A stretch of 58,644 nucleotides of DNA from Pseudomonadota bacterium (GTDB lineage: Bacteria; Pseudomonadota; Alphaproteobacteria; Rhizobiales; Methylopilaceae). Of this stretch, positions 52,208 through 58,644 are shown one piece after another. The notes beneath the pieces are model-generated. The model made no database searches, was not told where the DNA came from, and saw nothing but the letters and a program-made list of their open reading frames with translations. The stretch spans positions 1-58,644 of the forward strand of contig JAEWFF010000005.1 in assembly GCA_023388965.1 (NCBI GenBank), given 5' to 3'. Position 1 is the first letter of the stretch, and each line of letters starts with the position of its first letter. Both the position numbers and the translations under genes were made by a program.

Positions 52208-52223
52208 GTCGCCTTTTCCACCG

Positions 52224-52246
52224 AAGCCGCGGGCAGACCGCGGCTT
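52224..52246 (+). terminator. Terminator after tRNA-Gly
   Basis: AAGCCGCGG / CCGCGGCTT stem with a five-base loop followed by TCTC, 17 bases past the tRNA end. The same stem sequence recurs at 52902-52924. Confidence 0.75.
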
Positions 52247-52409
52247 TCTCGTATCGGCCGGACATGCCGTCACCCTCTCGCGAGGGCCCGCGGTTACCGC
52301 GCGGTTACACATTGCTTCCGCGCCAGATGATTTGCGTGCATCTGGCTGCTCATCCGGCCGGCCGCGTCGACCTCCCCCTCACCTTCTCACTTCATTGGAC
52401 AAACACACT

Positions 52410-52841
52410 TTGCCAGCTTCCAAGCACGACACATTCGCTGACCGCCGCTCCAACTCCGCCGCCGCCAAACAGGCGCTGCTCGAAAAATTCAAAAACCGTC
52501 CGGCAGAGGACGATCCGGCCGAGATCGCACGCCGCGCCGAGCGCGCCCGCATTGCCGAGGCTCGCGCCGCCCGCCTCGCCGAAAAGGAAGCTTTGAAAAA
52601 AGCCGAGGAAGACCGCCGCGCCGCCGAGCGCGCACAGAAAGAGGCCGAACGCCTCGCAGCAGAGGCCGCCATCGAAGCCGAGCGTCTCGCGGCTGAGCAG
52701 GCAATCGCCGATGAAAAGGCCGCCCGCGAAGCGGCCAAGAGCGCGCTGATCAAGCAGGTGGTTGTCGATGCGGCCGCACAGAAGGCCGCGCGCGATGCCC
52801 GCTATGCCAACCGCAAAGCGCGGGTTGCGCGCGGCGGCTAA
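52410..52841 (+). CDS. DUF6481 coiled-coil protein
   Basis: About 143 residues. N-terminal DTFADRRSNSAAAKQALLEK is the DUF6481 signature, followed by a long Ala/Glu/Arg/Lys helix (about 40-110, predicted coiled coil) and a basic end (ANRKARVARGG). The start is uncertain: TTG 52410 places the signature at the N-terminus as in relatives; the frame remains open to an ATG-less region upstream. GC content is high, like the chromosome, so the gene looks native rather than part of the island. Confidence 0.75.
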   Translation: MPASKHDTFADRRSNSAAAKQALLEKFKNRPAEDDPAEIARRAERARIAEARAARLAEKEALKKAEEDRRAAERAQKEAERLAAEAAIEAERLAAEQAIADEKAAREAAKSALIKQVVVDAAAQKAARDARYANRKARVARGG

Positions 52842-52859
52842 AACCCACGAGCAGAGGCG

Positions 52860-52880
52860 GAGGGCTCAAATCCCTTCGCC
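52860..52880 (+). other. Imperfect copy of tRNA-Gly 3' end, candidate attachment-site copy 2
   Basis: Matches 52180-52200 at 19 of 21 bases. The segment also folds as GAGGCG ... CGCCTC around an AGGG/CCCT T-arm-like stem, so it may be a tRNA remnant. It is followed at the same distance as in copy 1 (42 versus 44 bases) by a terminator with the same stem, and the low-GC island starts about 60 bases further on. Confidence 0.45.
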
Positions 52881-52899
52881 TCAATTCTCCGGAAGACAG

Positions 52900-52926
52900 A
52901 AAAGCCGCGGGGAAACCGCGGCTTTT
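52900..52926 (+). terminator. Terminator at the left edge of the island
   Basis: AAAAGCCGCGG / CCGCGGCTTTT, 11-base perfect stem with GGAAA loop and T-run. Terminates the DUF6481 transcript. The region 52927-53108 then turns AT-richer and should contain the dtc promoter, though I cannot assign it. Confidence 0.85.
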
Positions 52927-53108
52927 GCCGTTTTAGTGCTCTTATCTAGCTACCCATTACGCGGCCGTTCGGGCAGCTGTGGTTACCTCTCAGCTACGTA
53001 TTGTCTCCGCTCGCCTGCCCGCAGAATGATAGCTACGATGCACGGTCGTAACTAAGAGTGCACCGTCGAAACACGTCAACTGATCGTAGTTTCTGGGCTG
53101 GGGCGGGA

Positions 53109-56100
53109 ATGTCTGAAAAACGAAAAGCAACACGATCGCAGAACTACGAACGCGAGAAAAACAGAATTCGCGGGATCGTCAGCGTCTCGACCCAACGCAG
53201 CAAAGACAACCTCGATTCTGAGGCCCTTTACCGAGAGGGCGTCCGCAAAGTTCTGCTCGAGAGTCGGCGAAAGTTAGCTGACAACGAAAGAATTCCATTC
53301 CTGAAGTGGGTCAACAGCCAACGGGCCGAAGGAGTACCTCAGGCGCGGAATGTTGTGGCATACGATTTGGTGCGACCGCTGATCAGATCCAAACAGATAT
53401 CGTTTGAAAGCGAACTGGATTGGGTCATAGCTAGGTTATCCCCCCACCTCGCAGAACTCCGCGACTTTCGCTCCAGCGTCGAAAGATTGAACGATGCTTT
53501 CTGGGCCGGTCAATCTGACGCGGTCTGGGAGATTTTGTCTGCGATCGAAGAAAAATTTGGCCAATCGATCTGGTCAATCGAACTCGCTCTAGGTCTGTCA
53601 CAACAGTATCGAGGGTTAGAAGGCCAGAAAGCTTACTTAAAGGCCATCAAGGCAAAATGGCGCTCGGGCCTGCCTGCGTATCTCGCGCATTTCTTTAGCA
53701 TTCGGAATGAGGATCGATCCACCATCCGCCTGTTTAGAGATGATGCGCGAGAGAGAATTGCCGGATCAAATCTCTTCGATCAGGCACAGATCTACCTCCG
53801 CTACAAAATAGCGGACGACTTCGGCGCAACTAAACGTGAACTTTCAGCAGTCCTGCAAAGCGAGCAACTCCAATCAATCATCGATCTTTACGAGACCTCC
53901 ATCGACCTAATTCAACGTCTTATAAAGACGTCGCGGCATCAGGCATACCAAAGCTCAATTCTAAAATGCACGGACCGTTGGTCTGAGATCAATGATTTTC
54001 GTCTTGCAAAGATAGAAGCTGCGTTAGGCCGAATTCCAAAGATCAAACTGCAGCGTCGATCTGCGGGAGGCTCGTATCGGTTAGCAACGGGCGATGCCGC
54101 AGATGGGCAGCGAATGGCTCGCCTTGCACACTTTAGGAAGCCCAGCGACATCTGGGCCGGCATCGAGAACGTACTTACCTCAGACGTCGTCAACCGACCT
54201 GTTGCTTCTCCGGAGGGATCCCCGTGGGTCGCAATCAACGACGCGCTGGGAGATGCTCTCAAGCGCACCGATGACTTCCAAGCAGGCTTTGGTTTTCTAG
54301 AAAAATTCTCTCGTAATTTCCGATGCCTGTACGGTGCCGCCGCTCTTGGTGATTTTGCTTCGTTGGCGGTGAACGGAGCGACCGGATCGGTTACCGCGAT
54401 CGGCGCTACGGCTCTCAATACGACTTCGTGGGGACCTGAAGATTTGGTCCTGGCAAAGGGCAACGCGCTGGCTTGGCTACGGGAAGAGCTTTCTCACGAT
54501 GCAAAACCATCGGACCTCGCCCCATGGACAACAAGTCCTGCGCCATCGACCTCGGCGCTGGCAACAGGATTTTCACGTTATTTGACTGCAATCAGGTTGC
54601 TCCCCGCCGATCCGGCTGCAGCGCTGACTGAGCTTCAGAAGATTTCAGGGCCGCTCGTTCAATCACTACGAGGTTTTGTCTACAGCCTACGTATTGCGTT
54701 GGCGCTACACGAAGGAGAACGGCAGCAGGCTGTTCGAGATATTGCGAATGAAGCCGCACATAGCCCAGGTTCGCGTGGTGCGCTACCCGTGGAAGCAGCA
54801 ATAGCGGACCGGGATTGGAGAGATCTATCTGCTTCGCATGACGTACTAGATCTCGCGATCTGTCTCGACGTAATGTGGCGGAAAACGGACGATGATCTTT
54901 ACGGTTCATTCTTGCGATTCGCCTTCGAGGACCTGCTAGCCAGCAAGGGTTGCCATTATCCTCGCGAGCTATCCGTATCGGAGGGCGACGACCGAGAGAG
55001 GTTGATCTACTTCCTTCGCTATATCGCTGTCCCCCAAGTCATGGACCTAACAGGACTCTTTGAAACCTCGCGCCAAGTCGTAGAGGAGAGAATCGCCGTA
55101 TGCGAATTACTTAAACGCGTCGATACGGACAGGTACAGTACGTACGATGATGAAGTATATGAAATCCAAAAGCAACTGTTGATACAGGATGGTCTACGCA
55201 TCGTAGACCTGAGTCGTATAAATGTTGACACTGCAGCAGTGTCGCGCTGGGCCGAGCAGCGTTACAAGGAGAGTTTTGGTCGTTACAGAGCGTTGGTGGA
55301 GTCTGGGATTGGCGTTGCAAACGATTTTGACGAGGTGCTGCGCCGGATCGCAAAAAGTCCTGATCGTCTTGGCGAATACTTCGATGTGCCGGACAATGAA
55401 GCCGACACTCTCTTGTTAGAGATGGTGATCGCGATACGTGATCAGTTTCTCAACAATCCTGAACATGGGCTGGAATTTTTCTTAGGAAAGCGCATTCGGC
55501 ATGGCACGGTAACGGGCCACCTGCGTGGCCCTGTCGAGAATGCCAAGCTAATCACCACCCGAGAATCAGAAGCTACGGATTACAGCAGAAACGCCGATTG
55601 GCTAGATCAACTAACATTCGACAATCCCACCAGCGCTGCTGCTCTTGATAGGGCATTTCGAGACTTCTCTCAGGCCTACGATGAAATTGCCCGCAATTTG
55701 AAGGATGAACGGCTTCACGTCACGTCCAAACAACACCCAAAGGGCGTTTTCAATCTAACTATCAGCTCGGTCGCGTATCAACTCATTCGAAGTGCCGTCA
55801 AAACGGATCTTACCTTCGAAGGCTTTCTCGCAAGCTGCTATGCAATTTTTTGGAGCCTTCTAGAGCCGTCCTTAGACGAAGCGCGCCAGCTGCTATCACC
55901 AGGAGCAAAAGACGAAGCTGCGGAATTATTTGATAAGCTACAGAACGACGCGCGTCTTTACACCATTCACGACGAGGCGTATCAGCAGCTGACCCTCGCT
56001 ATCCGCACCGCGGCATCCGATGTTCAACGCCAATTCGACTCGATGGCAGAGTGGCTGCGACGCACAGAGATAACTCAAGCCGCGCACCGATTTGAGCTAT

Positions 56101-56609
56101 CAGAAATTGTCGATATCGCACTGGAATCCACCTTGCGGTCTCACAGCACATTCGAACCAAAGATTACTCTCGACGTAGAGGCAGGCGTCAGTGCACCTGT
56201 AACCGTACTGGTGATTCTGTCAGACATAATTCTCGTTATCGTTGGGAACGCGTGCCTTCGATCCCACAGCGGGCCAAGACCACAGATTCATATCTCGTGC
56301 CATGTGGATCCTTCCGATGAAACCCTCGTCGTCGACGCGACGAACACTATCGGTGATAGTCTCGACCGCGCGTTCGTCAATACGAAGTTGGACGCCATCC
56401 GAAAGCGCATCGAGCGAGGAGACATTCAGAGTGGCGCCTTGGCGGACTCTGGTTCAGGGTTGATGAAGATTGCAAACATTACCAAGCAATCGAAACGGAG
56501 CCGTCTGTCATTCGGATTTCGAGGAGACAGAGAGTTTCACACGCACGTCCGACTCTCGATCATGGTCGATGCGGGAGGCTTGGATCTAACTCCGGCGATC
56601 GAAAATTGA
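53109..56609 (+). CDS. dtcA: DtcA-like sensor histidine kinase of a Detocs defence system
   Basis: Very large cytosolic protein, about 1166 residues from ATG 53109 (MSEKRKATRSQNYEREKNRI), with GGGGCGGGA upstream; a GTG at 53058 is also open. Residues 1-60 are basic. Then come about 800 mostly helical residues with no membrane segment, plausible as a TPR/solenoid sensor. The C-terminus is a GHKL/HATPase_c domain: N-box VGNACLRSH (Asn about 1047) and G-box GSGLMKIAN (about 1115). No canonical H-box such as HExxxP is obvious; a His in YTIHDEAYQQL is a candidate. In Detocs systems DtcA senses infection and phosphorylates the partner receivers. GC content and codon use are clearly foreign. The stop overlaps dtcB (TTGA). 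Confidence 0.75.
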   Translation: MSEKRKATRSQNYEREKNRIRGIVSVSTQRSKDNLDSEALYREGVRKVLLESRRKLADNERIPFLKWVNSQRAEGVPQARNVVAYDLVRPLIRSKQISFESELDWVIARLSPHLAELRDFRSSVERLNDAFWAGQSDAVWEILSAIEEKFGQSIWSIELALGLSQQYRGLEGQKAYLKAIKAKWRSGLPAYLAHFFSIRNEDRSTIRLFRDDARERIAGSNLFDQAQIYLRYKIADDFGATKRELSAVLQSEQLQSIIDLYETSIDLIQRLIKTSRHQAYQSSILKCTDRWSEINDFRLAKIEAALGRIPKIKLQRRSAGGSYRLATGDAADGQRMARLAHFRKPSDIWAGIENVLTSDVVNRPVASPEGSPWVAINDALGDALKRTDDFQAGFGFLEKFSRNFRCLYGAAALGDFASLAVNGATGSVTAIGATALNTTSWGPEDLVLAKGNALAWLREELSHDAKPSDLAPWTTSPAPSTSALATGFSRYLTAIRLLPADPAAALTELQKISGPLVQSLRGFVYSLRIALALHEGERQQAVRDIANEAAHSPGSRGALPVEAAIADRDWRDLSASHDVLDLAICLDVMWRKTDDDLYGSFLRFAFEDLLASKGCHYPRELSVSEGDDRERLIYFLRYIAVPQVMDLTGLFETSRQVVEERIAVCELLKRVDTDRYSTYDDEVYEIQKQLLIQDGLRIVDLSRINVDTAAVSRWAEQRYKESFGRYRALVESGIGVANDFDEVLRRIAKSPDRLGEYFDVPDNEADTLLLEMVIAIRDQFLNNPEHGLEFFLGKRIRHGTVTGHLRGPVENAKLITTRESEATDYSRNADWLDQLTFDNPTSAAALDRAFRDFSQAYDEIARNLKDERLHVTSKQHPKGVFNLTISSVAYQLIRSAVKTDLTFEGFLASCYAIFWSLLEPSLDEARQLLSPGAKDEAAELFDKLQNDARLYTIHDEAYQQLTLAIRTAASDVQRQFDSMAEWLRRTEITQAAHRFELSEIVDIALESTLRSHSTFEPKITLDVEAGVSAPVTVLVILSDIILVIVGNACLRSHSGPRPQIHISCHVDPSDETLVVDATNTIGDSLDRAFVNTKLDAIRKRIERGDIQSGALADSGSGLMKIANITKQSKRSRLSFGFRGDREFHTHVRLSIMVDAGGLDLTPAIEN

Positions 56610-57064
56610 AAATATTGTTAGTCGAAGACGACGATCCTAAGCGCAGAAACATTCTGCTCACTTTGAGTAAGATTGTTCCTGGCGCAGTTATCGACGAGGC
56701 AAAATCCGTAAATTCCGCATTACATAGGCTGCGCTCGAGTGTTTTCGACCTTGCTTTGCTGGACATGTCGCTGCCGTCATTTGACGTCGGGCCAGGCGAA
56801 TCGGGCGGTCGGCCCCAAGGATTTGGCGGCATCGAGGTGCTCCGTTCCATGGACCGTTTTGGACTTGAAGTTCCCGTCGTTGTACTTACGGCTTACGAGG
56901 CTTTTCCGAGCGGCGAGCGACAGATAAATCTTGAGACCCTTGCGGAAGATCTTCGGAGAAGCCATCCACGAACATTTCGTGGGCTTGTATTCTACAATTC
57001 TGTGTTCAGTAGCTGGTCCGACGAACTAGGAACTCACATTCGCAGGATAACCGAAGCCACATGA
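56606..57064 (+). CDS. dtcB: DtcB-like stand-alone receiver protein
   Basis: 152 residues from a TTG start overlapping the dtcA stop; the translation MKILLVEDDDPKRRNILLTL begins exactly like a receiver domain. Acidic pocket Glu7/Asp8/Asp9, phosphoacceptor Asp53 in LALLDMSLP, and switch Thr95 in VVVLTAYEA. The conserved beta-5 Lys is missing: the equivalent strand reads GLVFYNS. An insertion rich in Gly/Pro (VGPGESGGRPQGFGG) follows Asp53. In described Detocs systems DtcB is a receiver without output that competes for phosphate with DtcC. Here the missing Lys suggests altered phosphorylation or dephosphorylation kinetics (inference). Confidence 0.75.
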   Translation: MKILLVEDDDPKRRNILLTLSKIVPGAVIDEAKSVNSALHRLRSSVFDLALLDMSLPSFDVGPGESGGRPQGFGGIEVLRSMDRFGLEVPVVVLTAYEAFPSGERQINLETLAEDLRRSHPRTFRGLVFYNSVFSSWSDELGTHIRRITEAT

Positions 57065-58296
57065 AGATACTGATAGCGGAAGACAACAATGACAAGGTTA
57101 CGAAGCTAATCGGCGCTCTCACCGATTGCGGCTTGAGCCGCGATGACATTCATGTCGCCTATACAATTTTCGACACTAAACGCGAACTGCGCGACCAGTG
57201 CTTCGATCTTTTGATTCTCGACGTGCTATTGCCCAATAGGGCCGGCGACGAACCCAGGCAAGCGGGAACCCTCGATCTACTGACCGAACTTTCCGATCGT
57301 GCGACGCTTCGAAAGCCAAAGCACATAATCGGCCTTACGGCCTATGATGACGCCCTCAAGGAGGCAGGCCCCGCGTTCGTCGCCCGGACCTGGACGATGA
57401 TTAAGTATTCTCCCGACAAAGAGGAGTGGAGAGAACAGGTCAAACGATGCGTCGCATACATACGAGATGTTGAAAGCCAACCCTCGACGCGCACCTATAG
57501 ATCAGATCTGTGCGTTGTTACGGCGCTCGCCTATCCAGAGTTTGACGCCGTGATGAGGCTACCTTGGAATTGGAGAGTTTCAGAGCCGATTGATGACAAC
57601 ACATTCGTGAGACGAGGAGAGTTTTCTTCGGGCGGGACTACGTTTTCGGTTACGGCCGCCCACGCTCCCCGAATGGGTATGGTATCCTCAGCATTGCTAA
57701 CTTCCAAGTTAATAGAACGAGAGGTTCCGCGATTTGTTGTAATGACAGGAATATGCGCGGGGATCAAGGGCAAGGTGAACATTGGCGATGTTGTCGTCGC
57801 CGATCCGGCTTGGGATTGGCAGAGCGGCAAACACTTTGTCGAGGCCGAAGAACATGGATTCGCAATCGCCCCTGATCCGATAGGATTGGCTAGCTTCATT
57901 CGTGCGCGCGTGGATCAGATGAGAATGGAGCGTGAAATTTGGACAGCAATTCGGTCGAATTGGCCGTCGCCGCCGGACACGGAGCTCAAACTGCGCAGCG
58001 CGCCTATGGCAAGCGGATCATCCGTGCTCGCTGATCCAGATGTGGTAGATCGTATTATTGAGCAGAATCGAAACTTAGCCGCTATAGAAATGGAGGCGTT
58101 CGGTGTCGTGGCTGCGGCCTCATTGGCCAGCCATCCCCGCCCAACCGCGTTCATCTGTAAATCGGTGTGCGATTTCGCGAACCCAGACAAGGATGATCAC
58201 TGGCAGTCATATGCCGCGTATTGCAGCGCTCAGGCTGTCCGGATTTTTTTTGAGAAACACATGATCGACATCGTCAGACTATCGGGAACTCCTTAG
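57061..58296 (+). CDS. dtcC: DtcC-like receiver fused to nucleoside phosphorylase (ATP nucleosidase) effector
   Basis: 411 residues; ATG overlaps the dtcB stop (ATGA). Receiver (1-135): Glu7/Asp8, phosphoacceptor Asp54 in LLILDVLLP, Thr93 in GLTAYD, Lys115 in MIKYS, all intact. A short linker leads to a PNP_UDP-type domain (about 148-403): glycine loop MTGICAGIKGKVNIGDVVVA (228-247), ribose-binding Glu343-Met344-Glu345 in AIEMEAFG, and the base-binding/catalytic Asp371 in CKSVCDFANPDK. In Detocs the phosphorylated effector cleaves ATP (adenine plus ribose triphosphate) and arrests the infected cell. Here the ATP specificity is inferred from this architecture; a plain MTA/SAH-type nucleosidase activity is the alternative. 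Confidence 0.8.
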   Translation: MKILIAEDNNDKVTKLIGALTDCGLSRDDIHVAYTIFDTKRELRDQCFDLLILDVLLPNRAGDEPRQAGTLDLLTELSDRATLRKPKHIIGLTAYDDALKEAGPAFVARTWTMIKYSPDKEEWREQVKRCVAYIRDVESQPSTRTYRSDLCVVTALAYPEFDAVMRLPWNWRVSEPIDDNTFVRRGEFSSGGTTFSVTAAHAPRMGMVSSALLTSKLIEREVPRFVVMTGICAGIKGKVNIGDVVVADPAWDWQSGKHFVEAEEHGFAIAPDPIGLASFIRARVDQMRMEREIWTAIRSNWPSPPDTELKLRSAPMASGSSVLADPDVVDRIIEQNRNLAAIEMEAFGVVAAASLASHPRPTAFICKSVCDFANPDKDDHWQSYAAYCSAQAVRIFFEKHMIDIVRLSGTP

Positions 58297-58297
58297 C

Positions 58298-58507
58298 CTA
58301 CTTCTGCAACAGCACACTAGGGTCGACGTCTAAAGCCGATGCCAGCCGCCCCAATATCGTTATCGTGGGATTCCTAACTCCGCGTTCGACGCCCGATATG
58401 TAGGTTCGGTCGATTCCCGCCTTAAAGCCAAGCTCTTCCTGCGAGAGGCCCAGCGTTTCTCTGAGCTTTCTCACGTTGCCTCCCACGATACGCCGATAAT
58501 CCACCAT
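58298..58507 (-). CDS. Small XRE-family transcriptional regulator
   Basis: 69 residues from ATG 58507 (MVDYRRIVGGNVRKLRETLG), almost entirely one HTH_XRE domain: LGLSQEELGFKAGIDRTYIS then GVERGVRNPTITILGRLASA. Similar in size and pattern to restriction-modification controller proteins and phage repressors. An 8-bp inverted repeat covers its start codon, suggesting autoregulation. Its stop is one base from the dtcC stop, so it is convergent with the dtc operon. It could be part of the defence island's control or the first gene of a next module outside the window. Confidence 0.85.
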   Translation of the reverse strand: MVDYRRIVGGNVRKLRETLGLSQEELGFKAGIDRTYISGVERGVRNPTITILGRLASALDVDPSVLLQK

Positions 58508-58516
58508 AGGTGGATT
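58498..58516. promoter_or_regulatory. Inverted repeat over the XRE gene start, candidate operator
   Basis: AATCCACC-ATA-GGTGGATT, eight perfect base pairs around a three-base centre, with the start codon inside the repeat. Size and placement suit an XRE dimer binding its own gene. Confidence 0.5.
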
Positions 58517-58539
58517 GCGCGTGACGTTGCCCCCAACTT

Positions 58540-58644
58540 CTATCCAGTTCTGAGTTCGTTTCCGGCGGTGGTTTTGCCCTGCTGGGCGGGTGAAGCGGCG
58601 GGTGCTTGCGCGGAGCCGTTGGCGTAGCACAGCGCGAGCGACCG
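58540..58644 (-). other. High-GC tail of the window; possible 3' end of a partial gene
   Basis: Composition returns to GC-rich. On the minus strand a frame enters from beyond the window end and stops at 58540 after 34 residues (ending GKTTAGNELRTG). No family recognised; it could be a gene fragment or non-coding DNA, and may mark the right edge of the low-GC insert. Confidence 0.2.

Noticed and set aside
50861..52312. 483-codon minus-strand frame
   Set aside because: Antisense to the IalB-family gene and gloB and runs through the tRNA, so it cannot be a real gene.
57061..58296. Housekeeping MTA/SAH nucleosidase
   Set aside because: The fused receiver domain, operon with a kinase and lone receiver, and foreign composition point to a signalling effector instead.
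58298..58507. Antitoxin of a toxin-antitoxin pair
   Set aside because: No small toxin-like frame is adjacent within the window; XRE regulator is the safer description.

Overview
The window is chromosomal DNA of a high-GC alphaproteobacterium, most likely a member of Hyphomicrobiales (Rhizobiales). Evidence for this is the gene content and order (mdh-sucAB-lpd, sdhCDAB next to a CitE-like lyase, ffh-rpsP-rimM-trmD-rplS beside leuCD, dapF-mtaB-ftsY-ispZ-ccm, and DUF1223, DUF2794 and DUF6481 genes) and the many short palindromic intergenic repeats. I cannot name a genus from sequence alone.

Layout. 1-1215 has no convincing gene: repeat palindromes flank a unique segment (about 310-820) that may be a structured transcript. 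1216-9495 (minus) holds central metabolism: lpdA, a MAPEG protein, sucB, sucA, mdh and zapE; sucCD are not in their usual place between mdh and sucA. 9688-18908 holds a secreted trypsin-like protease, a Lys/Ala-rich secreted protein, sdhBADC, a CoA-ester lyase, a beta carbonic anhydrase, asd and two small secreted proteins. 18919-24899 carries leuB, ridA, leuD, a zinc metallopeptidase and leuC, split by a divergent acetyltransferase/hydrolase pair. 25195-29103 is the ffh-rpsP-rimM-trmD-rplS translation and secretion cluster. 29285-36352 has msrPQ, dapF-mtaB-ftsY, a HigBA toxin-antitoxin pair, ispZ and a Popeye-like cyclic-nucleotide-binding membrane protein. 36391-39407 is ccmG-D-C-B-A (cytochrome c maturation), divergent from acnA across a region with two near-identical palindromes. 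42370-52018 holds mostly small housekeeping and envelope genes, including a YbbAP/TesA-type set, thpR, phhB, an IalB-family gene and gloB. A tRNA-Gly(GCC) at 52133 and a DUF6481 gene follow.

From about 52.9 kb the sequence changes: GC falls from roughly 60-65% to about 40-50% by eye, and codon use shifts. Here a three-gene operon with overlapping start and stop codons encodes a ~1166-residue cytosolic protein with a C-terminal histidine-kinase-type ATPase domain, a stand-alone receiver protein, and a receiver fused to a nucleoside-phosphorylase domain. This is the architecture of the Detocs antiphage two-component system (DtcA, DtcB, DtcC), whose PNP effector cleaves ATP. A small XRE regulator with an 8-bp inverted repeat over its start faces the operon. 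An imperfect copy of the tRNA-Gly 3' end lies between the tRNA and the operon, as expected near an integration hot spot. The distal end of the island is at or beyond the window edge.

The genes connect mainly through the TCA cycle (sucAB, lpdA, mdh, sdh, acnA), leucine and lysine biosynthesis (leuBCD, asd, dapF), co-translational targeting (ffh, ftsY) and cytochrome c maturation. The defence cassette at the right end is an acquired accessory module.
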